DNA of 64,000 bases from Protonemura montana (Eukaryota; Arthropoda; Insecta; Plecoptera; Nemouridae). The DNA lies in the NCBI GenBank assembly GCA_947568835.1, contig OX387604.1, forward strand, positions 29,117,351-29,181,350, written 5' to 3'. A model generated the notes under the pieces. It did no database searches and was not told the DNA's origin. It was given only the letters and a program-made list of their open reading frames with translations. Both the position numbers and the translations under genes were made by a program. Of this stretch, positions 24,601 to 36,600 are shown one piece after another (positions within the stretch are counted from its first letter, which is position 1; each line of letters begins with the position of its first letter).

Positions 24601-27600
24601 TAGTGCTCGACAAATAACTTGCTTTTAGCCCAACAAATTAGTGACCAGCGAATTTATAAGCAAAATTGAAGCCAATGTGTTAATACGTGAGCGCTATGCT
24701 TAAAATAACCGTGAGAGGATAATTTGAAATAGCGTTGCATTTGCAAGGCGACTACCAATCAGGAACGGAACAAGGTGATTGTGTGGTGGGTGGGGGGGAG
24801 GGGGGAGGGGAGGGTGCAAGGGATCACTGTACTACTTTTGACTCGGCTGTAAGATTGGGATGGTAACTTCTCAGGAAGATTGTCTTAATCAATCAGAAGG
24901 CGGCAAAGAGTGTCTAACGGTGCGCATTTTGGTGCTTAATATGCTCTGATCAAGATCGCTGGTGTATTGTTTGAGTTAGCAATCGATTCACTTAAGTCCA
25001 ACAATGTGAAACACCTGGTGCTTTGTGCCTGGTGCAATTACCTTGACCCAACATGTGCGTACTTGCATTGAGTTATTCGTTAAGGTGTAGAGAAGAAAGA
25101 GTAAAACAGTTATAACTACAAGTGAGGTAGGAAAGTGGTTGAAAAGAAGAAATAACGAAGAGTAAGAAAAGGTGTTGGCATACTCATGCATCGTCTGACA
25201 ATTCCTTACGGAAGCAGCAGGCAGTAAACAAGTGCGTGTCGATTTGTGATAACCACATGCAGATTGCAAAGCACGAAGGCTAGACTGAATGTTTACCGCT
25301 GACAAGTAACTGCGCCGTGTGGGCGACCTCAGCTACCGAATTCTTCGCTAGACACGTAAAGTTGCCAGTATGCCTAGCAGTGAGGCTCTCAATAACAATA
25401 GTGCTAGAGTGAGCATCTATGCCTATGACCTTTAACCCCCATGTGCCTGTTGAGGGGATCGCATCCGAGTCTTTGTACCACGAGATGGTAAATGGAGGAT
25501 CCCCCTTCTCAATAACACACGTCACTTGGGCTCGCACTCCTTCAGATAAATCCTTGTTAAAGGTAAAAGGGGCTATCCTAGGTGGAACTGGAAGAATCAA
25601 GCAGGTAATACAGAATCAGAAATCAGAGATCAGGGTTACTGATCGAGAAAGATAGGTAAGCTAGAGGTTGACAAGAACATTGCAGCAAACAGCCTCTGCA
25701 TTACCATGGACAAGTAACAATGCTGTATGAACGGCGACTGCTGCCTCGTTCTTCGCCGAGCACGAATAATTGCCGTTGTCGGAGGGGGACACGTTGAGGA
25801 TTCGAAGCGCCAAGTCAAACTCGTCAATCTGAATGATGGAAGTCGACGAGCCGGTGTCGCTGTTCGCGCCACTGACCAGCTTTTTGTCTCCTTTGCGCCA
25901 CTCAATCTTCAGAGGAGAGTCACCGTCGCTGACCACGCACGTCACGTGCACCCTGGTACCTGCTTGGATGTGGGTGGGGAAGCTGAAAGGCTCTATTTTA
26001 GGAGGGACTGCAAAATATTTCAATCAGAAAAAGCTGGATGCCGCCGCTCTGGTGGTTGGGCTTGTTAGTGTTGTTAGTGACCAAGTTCGTCGTAGTCGGC
26101 CGGGGTGAAGGTTTCTGTTAAACCAACCGTGCCAGCGACTGAAACTGTATTCTGCCAGATCAATAAGTAGTTTAGTTCAAGTTTTAGGCGACAGATGGAG
26201 ATGGCGTTGCGATGACGACGTCTACTCGCTACCTCGGAAAACACTCGGGAAATGCATGTATGTAATTTTCATAATTGGAGTACTTGGTACACTTATCAAG
26301 CTTGCTACAAAGCAAAGATATTGTCTAGCTTAAGCGGCTAGCACGATAAATGTGTCATCAGTTGAAATTTGCCATGGAATAAAGAGTGTACAAAGTTGGA
26401 AAACAGTTCGAAAACGGAGAAATGTTGAGATAATTCTTCTTTATCACTTTCTGGCACAAAAAACGTCTTCACCGATCATCGTTAAGATTGAACACGTTGT
26501 TATTGGTGCGAACATTTCCCCTGAAAATGCACTATCTTTTATGACGTATTTAAATGAATTTAAAGAAATACGACGAAATGGTAAAACTCATTTAGTTTCA
26601 TGCAGACCCGTGGAAATAATTTAGTTAAAGTTAGTTTAGTTATTTAACTGGAGGTTAGTGAAGTGTGTTGCTTTTTAAACACATTTTGTTCACTGATTGT
26701 TGCAGCAAGCAAAGCACATCCGTTCCAAAAGATAAACATCTTCCGCCAAGATTTCCTGTCCCCTGGCTGACCTTGATCCTACCTAAACCAAGTGCATTAC
26801 ATTTCATTTTATGTGATTGACTAATCAAATGATAAATTACCCTCGCTTTGTTGTGAAATCGGAACAGGATTTTGCTTGTATTGAAATAAACCTAGACAAA
26901 AAAACACTCATTTAGCGATATTTGTTTGTGTAGACGAGACTCGTTTCTCTAATAATCTGTCGCAAATAATTTCCATTTAATAAGTAGGTCGTTTTCTGTC
27001 AACACGACTTGTTGATCCCTGCAATGAACTGGTTAGTTCTGTTCCAATAAAATCCCTGCAATGAACTGGTTGGTTCTGTTCCAGTGAAATCCCTGCAATG
27101 AACTGGTTAGTTCTGTTCCAATAAAATCACTGCAATGAACTGGTTGGTTCTGTTCCAGTGAAATCCCTGCAATGAACTGGTTAGTTCTGTTCCAATAAAA
27201 TCCCTGCAATGAACTGGTTGGTTCTGTTCCAGTGAAATCCCTGCAATGAACTGGTTGGTTCTGTTCCAGTCCCTGCAATGAACTGGTTGGTTCTGTTCCA
27301 GTGAAATCCCTGCAATGAACTGGTTAGTTCTGTTCCAGTAAAATCCCTGCAATGAACTGGTTGGTTCTGTTCCAGTGAAATCCCTGCAATGAACTGGTTA
27401 GTTCTGTTCCAATAAAATCCCTGCAATGAACTGGTTAGTTCTGTTCCAATAAAATCCCTGCAATGAACTGGTTAGTTCTGTTCCAATAAAATCCCTGCAA
27501 TGAACTGGTTGGTTCTGTTCCAGTGAAATCCCTGCAATGAACTGGTTAGTTCTGTTCCAATAAAATCCCTGCAATGAACTGGTTGGTTCTGTTCCAGTGA

Positions 27601-30600
27601 AATCCCTACAATGAACTGGTTAGTTCTGTTCCAATAAAATCCCTGCAATGAACTGGTTGGTTCTGTTCCAGTGAAATCCCTGCAATGAACTGGTTAGTTC
27701 TGTTCCAGTGAAATCCCTGCAATGAACTGGTTGGTTCTGTTCCAATAAAATCCCTGCAATGAACTGGTTAGTTCTGTTCCAAAAACCCCTTGCCAATTTT
27801 AAGATGATCGGATAATGTTTGTCTTTAGCAAAATGTCAAACTAGGAAATCTCTTTGCTTGGGAACAAAATGGTTTGACGATGAAAGCTTAATTCAGCGGC
27901 TTACGAAGGATTGAAAGTACAAAATTGCACTGATGTGCACTCAAAAACAATTTAAACTGCAATTTTGGGTGAGTGAAGATGAACAGGTTTCAAGTTGAAT
28001 TATGCACTTTCCCAAAAGTTTCGGAATGAAACTGTAAAATTACAGTGCAATATTCCCATAATGCAGTTAAATGAAAATTCATATGAAAAGTCTGCACAAA
28101 GTTTTTCAATTACATGACTAACTATTGTAAAAAAAAAAAAAATGCACAAATATCTCATGTACTTTTTAAGCCTTAACCCTCATGTGAGTCTTCCAAAACC
28201 AACCACAAAAAGACATCACGATTTTACTCCAAGATATTTCGAAAGGAAATATCCAATTGATTTAAGATTGTTACTTACCCTTAACATCGATGTGTACGAC
28301 TTGAGAGCTCTGTAATTGTTGCTTGTTGCGTGCAGTGCATGTATAACTTCCACCGTCCGACACCCTGTCAACCCCGTTCACCACCAACGTCCCGTCGAGT
28401 GATACGCTGTGACGCCTGCTAATGGGCAGCAATTGTCCATCTAGGGCACCAATATTACTTCACACAATTGAAACTCCGAAAAGCACTTACGAAAACAAAG
28501 CTCATTTAGATTATCACTTTGCTATTTAATTATTGCTGATGCAATGTGGATATTTAAAGAGCTCACAAGATTTTAATCCAAATATCACCTCGTTTTTTAG
28601 TTGGTAAAATAGTATAGCATAACACGAGATTAAAGCTGAAATGATATTTGCGTTGGAATACGACTTTAAAATGACGTTTTTATCTTATTTGATAACAAGA
28701 TTCTAATTTATTTTCGTGTATATTACTTTTACCTTTTTCCCAAGTAATGGAGCTTATGGGGTAACCTGCAACCGGGCATTTAACAGTCAAGTCTTGACCT
28801 GCCACTGCTGCAATAATTGCCATGGGTCGCACCATCGGCGGTCCTGCAATAAACATTTGCAGAATTGCACTTCAAAAGTAATATCAGTGCATAGCACAAT
28901 TTCCTACAAACTAACGCCACTTACTCCAGATAAAACTTATTTTACTCGAGAATGCAATGTTATCAGCGATTATGCTTTTAAAAGAGCTTTATCAAGTGTT
29001 AAGAATTTTTTAAGAGCAGAACCGACCAAGAACATGCAGAAATTGTAACTAATCTGGCCACAAAACAAATCTTAATCAGAATTTCTGTAAACTAGATTAA
29101 TTACATCTAATTTATCTGGTCAATTTCCTCAAGAAACGCTCGAATATCCAGTAATGTTTGTGTACCAAGCGTTAAAATGCTTTTCCACTCGTCATTACAA
29201 ACCCCAGGAGGTATCCTTACCACAAAAAACAAACACATAAAACAACCTTCATTTGCTCAGAACGAGAATAGAGTTCCATTAAAATCTTCAATTGCTTACT
29301 TTAATTGGAATTTCACAGCTAAAAACAAATAGCTCGTGATTCATCAATTATAAAGGAATTAAATTGTCTGGGTGATTACCGTAAATATTGAGTCTGGCGG
29401 AGTGCGAGACGGATTGAACCCTGTTCGTAGCGACGCATCGGTATTCACCTCCGTCAGCCACACGTACTGAACTCACATTCACGTGGCTTATCACGTCTCC
29501 GTGCACCGTCAGGTACTGGCCAATCATCAGCCTAATTACATCAGACACATCAGACCCATCAGACACATCAGACCCATCAGACACATCAGACACATCAGAC
29601 CCATCAGACCCATCAGACCCATCAGACACATCAGACCCATCAGACACATCAGACCCATCAGACCCATCAGACACATCAGACCCATCAGACCCATCAGACA
29701 CATCAGACCCATCAGACCCATCAGACACATCAGACCCATCAGACACATCAGACACATCAGACCCATCAGACCCATCAGACACATCAGACCCATCAGACCC
29801 ATCAGACCCATCAGACACATCAGACCCATCAGACCCATCAGACCCATCAGACCCATCAGACCCATCAGACCCATCAGACACATCAGACACATCGCATTAC
29901 TACAAGCGTCCAAGCTCAGAACATTAGTACCAAGGAACAAGTACAGCGGAACAAGTACAAACATAGCAATTAGGCAGAGTAACGATATTCACTCCAGGTT
30001 ACGGAACTTAATTAATTTCTGATGTTTGATAGTGTCAAATAACTCGCAGCTAGTGAGAAGTTGCAAAAGGCTTTTTGTTGTTTACGGTTCATGTTAAGGA
30101 GCTGGAACTGGTGCAGGGCTGGTCCAGGTGCAGGGCTGGTACAGGGCTGGTGCAGGGCTGGTGCAGGGCTGGCGCAGGGCTGGTGCAGGGCTGGTGCAGG
30201 GCTGGTACAGGGCTGGAGCAGGGCTGGTGCAGGGCTGGTGCAGGGCTGGTGCAGGGCTGGTCCAGGTGCAGGGCTGGTACAGGGCTGGTGCAGGGCTGGC
30301 GCAGGGCTGGTGCAGGGCTGGTGCAGGGCTGGTACAGGGCTGGAGCAGGGCTGGTGCAGGGCTGGTGCAGGGCTGGTGCAGGGCTGGTGCAGAGCTGGTG
30401 CAGGTGCAGGGCTGGTGCAGGGCTGGTGCAGGGCTGGTGCAGGACTGGCGCAGTGCTGGTGCAGTGCTGGTGCAGGGCTGGTGCAGGACTGGCGCAGTGC
30501 TGGTGCAGAGCTGGTGCAGGGCTGGTGCAGGACTGGCGCAGGGCTGGTGCAGGGCTGGTGCAGGGCTGGTGCAGGGCTGGGGCTGGTGCAGGGCTGGTAC

Positions 30601-33600
30601 AGGGCTGGAGCAGAGCTGGTGCAGGGCTGGAGCAGGGCTGGTGCAGGGCTGGAGCAGGCCAGGTGCAGGACTGGTGCCGGGTTGGTGCAGGACTGGTGCA
30701 GGGCTGGTACAGGGCTGGTACAGGGCTGGAGCAGAGCTGGTGCAGGGCTGGTGCAGGGCTGGGGCTAGTGCAGGGCTGGTGCAGGGCTGGGGCTAGTGCA
30801 GGGCTGGTACAGGGCTGGAGCAGAGCTGGTGCAGGGCTGGTGCAGGGCTGGGGCTAGTGCAGGGCTGGTACAGGGCTGGAGCAGAGCTGGTGCAGGGCTG
30901 GAGCAGGGCTGGTGCAGGGCTGGAGCAGGCCAGGTGCAAGACTGGTGCAGGACTGGTGCAGGGCTGGTACAGGGCTGGAGCAGAGCTGGTGCAGGGCTGG
31001 AGCAGGGCTGGTGCAGGGCTGGAGCAGGCCAGGTGCAAGACTGGTGCAGGACTGGTGCAGGGCAGGTGCAAGACTGGTGCAGGACTGGTGCAGGGCTGGA
31101 GCAAGGCTGGTGCAGGGCTGGAGCAGGGCTGGAGCAGGGCTGGTGCCGGGCTGGTGCAGGGCTGGTCCAGGGCTGGTGCAGGGCTGGTGCAGGGCTGGAG
31201 CAGGGCTGGTGCCGGGCTGGTGCAGGGCTGGTCCAGGGCTGGTGCAGGGCTGGTGCAGGGCTGGTGCCGGGCTGGTCCAGGGCTGGTGCAGGGCTGGTAC
31301 AGGGCTGGAGCAGAGCTGGTGCAGGGCTGGTGCAGGGCTGGAGCAGGGCTGGTGCAGGGCTGGTACAGGGCTGGTGCAGGGCTGGTGCAGGGCTGGTACA
31401 GGGCTGGTGCAGGGCTGGTGCAGGGCTGGTACAGGGCTGGTGCAGGGCTGGTGCAGGGCTGGTGCAGGACTGTGGACGGGGGCTTGTGTGTCAGGTTAGT
31501 AGAACGGGCTTGGTTCTGACGACCGGCTAGCCTGCAGTTTTCACTTATCTTGGACTGATTCAGACCAAAATTAAACATTTCTTAATTTGATTGCATAATT
31601 GGGTAGAACAATAACAATTTATCCTAAAAATCGAGCGTTTTAATTTTGATTGGATCGTTAAATTTCAGCTGTGCGATAAACTAGAGGTGGGGTGATTTCA
31701 GAAGACATATATCGTGGCAGCCGAATGCTTTCGTGCATTCCTAAAATAAACTAATCTTATAAAGCCTTTTATTGCTCAATGCAAGGATGCTGGGCCCGAA
31801 TCTATAAATCCAAGAAAACGATAGTTTCCACGAGGCGGTGACGCAGTGCGAGAGCCTTTCCAAATCAGTTACGTCTTCTTGTGGATTTGTTTGTCGCGGA
31901 TTCAGATCGTTGGTGTGGAGTCTATCTTTTATTACCTGTCTGCTTGTGGCAGCGGAAAGCCGTCGAGAGTCCACGTGAAGTGTGGCTCTGGAATTCCACC
32001 CGCAATGCATTTCAAGGAAACCGACGGCCCAGGTGACATGGTTTGCTCGATAAACTTGTAGACCAGTTGGGGGGCCGCATCTGAGGAAACATACGAAGTT
32101 AGTGAGCTGAGAGAAGGTGGGGGCAGGTGGGGGCAGGTGGGGGCAGGTGGGGCAGGTGGGGGCAGGTGGGGGCAGGTGGAGCAGGTGAGGGCAGGTGAGG
32201 GCAGGTGAGGGCAGGTGAGGGCAGGTGTTAGTCAGGTGCTGTGCAGGTGCTGTGCAGGTGCTGTGCAGGTGCTGTGCAGGTGTTAAGTAGGTTTTCGGCG
32301 CTCATTCTGCTCTGATTCGTGTACGAGTTATTTTCTTCCCACGCAGTTTTCCGCGAGGCAGAAAGCTCCCTTGGTAAATGCCGAATGGTCGCGTATCTTG
32401 AATTAAATTCGGGGAAATTCTACCCCGGAAAAACAGAATGGCATGTTTAAGTAAAATAATAAATCTCGTCTACGGGTAGGATAAATTGGAAATCTCACTT
32501 TTGAAAATAAAGCGATGTCAAGAGAAACTTGGTGGAAAATTGTTTGTGAAAAATGGCAAATGGAATTGGAAATTTCCAGTTTCCAATGACGCTGCGAGGG
32601 GAAGAAAAATTAGAGCATTGTAAATTATGGTGAAAATATTTATTGCTGCCGTGCCTTTCTATAAGGGCAGCTGTCTAGCATTTGGGGCTGTCACCCGCAA
32701 AATAGGAATTTGTGGGAGGGGGACCGTTGGGGTCTGGAACAGTTTTGCGGCGACCAACCTATCGGTGCCTGCTTTGGATTGTAGCCAACACAGGCATGAA
32801 AGCAACCTACACTTGTACCCGTCCACAAGCTTTCTTATGTCGCCCTAGCTCAAGCTGTACCTACCAAGCTAAAGCAACTACTGCCCGTTTTAACCCCAGC
32901 CCCACCCCACCCCATCAACCATTAACTCTACACCATTTGTAACTGCCAGTTCATTTCAGAAGTGTTTCCTAGACGTGGACAAATTACCGTATTTACTTGC
33001 TCTCAACCTTGCCTCGACAGCATGTGGCTGCTGCGTTCTGCTGCCCCGTTCTTCAGCACGAGTGCAGCATTGTAAAACATATAAGCCCATATTTAAAAAC
33101 ATATGCTTCCTAAAATGATCAAATCCATCAAACTAAATTAGAAACTAAAATCCAGATTAAACTTAGCCATAAAGATTGGTGCAAACAGAATCTTGGAAGT
33201 TATCTCTTCCCATTACCTGCGTTTTCTTTAAGATTAATAGAGTTCTCAAGTGTTAATAAGATCCCTCGGGAACCCAAACATCCTGTTCATTTACAGAGCA
33301 TAGCGCTCCTCGAATAATGCGTTTCTCGGGAATATATTGTTAGCATAATTACTATAACCTTTGCATTTATCACAATAAGCTCGCTCGTATTTTATTATTA
33401 TCAACACTATAAACGTCTCAAAAATGTATGTCAAAACGGGGACTCGAACCCCGATCTCCGCCTGTCGCGGGTGTTGCTCTGAACCATTGAGCTACTTGGA
33501 CCCCGATCTCCACCTGTCGCGGGTGTTGCTCTAACCCATTGAGCTACTCGAACTCCGATCTCCACCTGTCGCGGGTGTTGCTCTCACCCATTGAGCTACT

Positions 33601-36600
33601 TGGACCCCGATCTCCGCCTGTCGCGGGTGTTGCTCTGAACCATTGAGCTACTTGAACCCCGATCTCCACCTGTCGCGGGTGTTGCTCTAACCAATTGAGC
33701 TACTTGGACCCCGATCTCCACCTGTCGCGGGTGTTGCTCTAACCCATTGAGCTACTTGGACCCCGATCTCCACCTGTCGTGGGTGTTGCTCTAACCAATT
33801 GAGCTACTTGGACCCCGATCTCCACCTGTCGCGGGTGTTGCTCTAACCAATTGAGCTACTTGGACCCCGATCTCCACCTGTCGCGGGTGTTGCTTTAACC
33901 CATTGAGCTACTTGGACCCCGATCTCCACCTGTCGCGGGTGTTGCTCTAACCCATTGAGCTACTTGGACCCCGATCTCCACCTGTCGCGGGTGTTGCTCT
34001 AACCAATTGAGCTACTTGGACCCCGATCTCCACCTGTCGCGGGTGTTGCTCTAACCAATTGAGCTACTTGGACCCCGATCTCCACCTGTCGCGGGTGTTG
34101 CTTTAACCCATTGAGCTACTTGGACCCCGATCTCCACCTGTCGCGGGTGTTGCTCTAACCCATTGAGCTACTTGGACCCCGATCTCCACCTGTCGCGGGT
34201 GTTGCTCTAACCAATTGAGCTTCTTGGACCCCGATCTCCACCTGTCGCGGGTGTTACTCTAACCAATTGAGCTACTCGAACCCCGATCTCCACCTGTCGC
34301 GGGTGTTGCTCTAACCAATTGAGCTACTTGGACCCCGATCTCCACCTGTCGCGGGTGTTGCTCTAACCAATTGAGCTACTTGGACCCCGATCTCCACCTG
34401 TCGCGGGTGTTGCTTTAACCCATTGAGCTACTTGGACCCCGATCTCCACCTGTCGCGGGTGTTGCTCTAACCAATTGAGCTACTTGGACCCCGATCTCCA
34501 CCTGTCGCGGGTGTTGCTCTAACCAATTGAGCTTCTTGGACCCCGATCTCCACCTGTCGCGGGTGTTACTCTAACCAATTGAGCTACTCGAACCCCGATC
34601 TCCACCTGTCGCGGGTGTTGCTGTAACCAATTGAGCTACTTGGACCCCGATCTCCACCTGTCGCGGGTGTTGCTCTAGCCCATTGAGCTACTTGGACCCC
34701 GATCTCCACCTGTCACGGGTGTTGCTCTGACCAATTGAGCTACTTGAACACCGATCTCCACCTGTCGCGGGTGTTGCTCTAACCAATTGAGCTACTTGAA
34801 CGCTGGTTTCGTTAGACGATTTCAGTATATTTGATGAGAATGACGGATCTCCAAGGAGTAAAACCAAGAGGCTGTGAATACTCACAGTCACTCTGATTCT
34901 AGTGACGCTATACCACGTTACAACCTGTCAATCTCGAGTAACTATACAATTAATTCCTTGAAGATCAGTCATTCTCATCAAATACACTAAAATCGTCTCA
35001 AAAAGCCAGTTTTCCAGTAGCTCAATGGGTTAGAGCAACACCCGCGACAGGTGGAGATCGGGGTCCAAGTAGCTCAATTGGTTAGAGCAACACCCGCGAC
35101 AGGTGGAGATCGGGGTCCAAGTAGCTCAATTGGTTAGAGCAACACCCGCGACAGGTGGAGATCGGGGTCCAATTAGCTAAATTGGTTAGAGCAACACCCG
35201 CGACAGGTGGAGATCGGGGTCCAAGTAGCTCAATGGGTTAGAGCAACACCCGCGACAGGCGGAGATCGGGGTCCAAGTAGCTCAATTGGTTAGAGCAACA
35301 CCCGCGACAGGTGGAGATCGGGGTCCAAGTAGCTCAATGGGTTAGAGCAACACCCGCGACAGGTGGAGATCGGTGTCCAAGTAGCTCAATTGGTTAGAGC
35401 AACACCCGCGACAGGTGGAGATCGGGGTCCAAGTAGCTCAATGGGTTAGAGCAACACCCGCGACAGGCGGAGATCGGGGTCCAAGTAGCTCAATTGGTTA
35501 GAGCAACACCCGCGACAGGTGGAGATCGGGGTCCAAGTAGCTCAATGGGTTAGAGCAACACCCGCGACAGGCGGAGATCGGGGTCCAAGTAGCTCAATGG
35601 GTTAGAGCAACACCCGCGACAGGCGGAGATCGGAGTTCGAGTTGGGCATCCCCGTTTAGGTATCAATTGTTGAGACGGTTCTAGTGTTGATAATAATAAA
35701 ATACTCCGCACATTGCAAGCGTTTGCAATTTAAATAAGATTTCAACTAAAAAAAAATCTCGCTTGTGTTCCGAAGTCAAGTTATCAACTGAAGAACTAGC
35801 TCGGGAAATAACCGACTCTATCGACCAACGTTCACGTGTTCCCTGTCCTACCACAGGTAAATGATGCGCTGAATTTAGCGCTCGTTCATTTAAAGTATTT
35901 TGTTGGTAGAACGATATAAATATTCAATGATGTTTGAGTGAGATTTTCAATTTACCTCGGTGACGCGCATTCCTCGTCTGAGTGCTTGTTACATAGTGGC
36001 AGTGCCGGGTTTTCACAGCTCGCGATAGTGCTTTATGTTTCATTGATGAATACTGCCAGTGCCCGAATGTACGCCGTGGGAAGAATGGGTGACACGTGGG
36101 GGGTAGAAGGGTGGAAGGGGTGGAAGGGGTGGAAGGGGTGGGGGCTCTCGTCTCTTCACAGGGGCGCGTGAACCTCAATGCGATATTTCTGTGAGCGCGT
36201 GCTCCAGCCAGCCTCTCACAGGCAAGCTTCTCAGAGGCAAGCTTCTCACAGGCAAGCCTCTCACAGGCAAGCTTCTCACAGGCAAGCCTCTCACAGGCAA
36301 GCTTCTCACAGGCAAGCCTCTCACAGGCAAGCCTCTCACAGGCAAGCCTCTCACAGGCAAGCCTCTCAGAGGTAAGCCTCTCACAGGCAAGCCTCTCAAA
36401 GGCAAGCCTCTCATAGGCAAGCCTCTCACAAGCAAGCCTCTCACAAGCAAGCCTCTCAGAGGTAAGCCTCTCACAGGCAAGCCTCTCAAAGGCAAGCCTC
36501 TCAAAGGCAAGCCTCTCAGAGGTAAGCCTCTCAGAGGTAAGCCCCTCACAGGCAAGCCCTCAGAGGCAAGCTTCTCACAGGCAAGCCTCTCATAGGCAAG

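Larger units (their letters stand above)
33388..35703. repeat. 2.3-kb inverted repeat built on a tRNA-derived minisatellite
   Basis: The outer ends are inverted copies of GTTGATAATAATAAAATA (plus strand at 35686..35703, minus strand at 33388..33405). Inside come a minus-oriented tRNA-like array (33430..34803), a centre whose two halves are again inverted (TATTTGATGAGAATGAC near 34833 and its complement near 34970), and a plus-oriented array (35014..35660). The whole therefore reads as two copies of one unit placed head to head: leader, tRNA-like array, AT-rich tail. A pair of inverted SINE-like insertions or a foldback element would both explain this. Confidence 0.88.

Noticed and set aside
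25419..26108. Plus-strand ORFs over the two Ig7 exons
   Set aside because: Antisense shadows of exons 10A and 10B.
30061..31578. Overlapping ORFs of 195 to 261 codons on both strands ([17 protein letters not shown] repeats)
   Set aside because: Products of an 11-bp repeat with open frames in both directions; no unique coding sequence.
33430..35660. Cluster of about 38 tRNA genes
   Set aside because: Monomers lack the T arm and the 3' acceptor strand, and the anticodon loop lacks the T before the anticodon. It is a tRNA-derived minisatellite.
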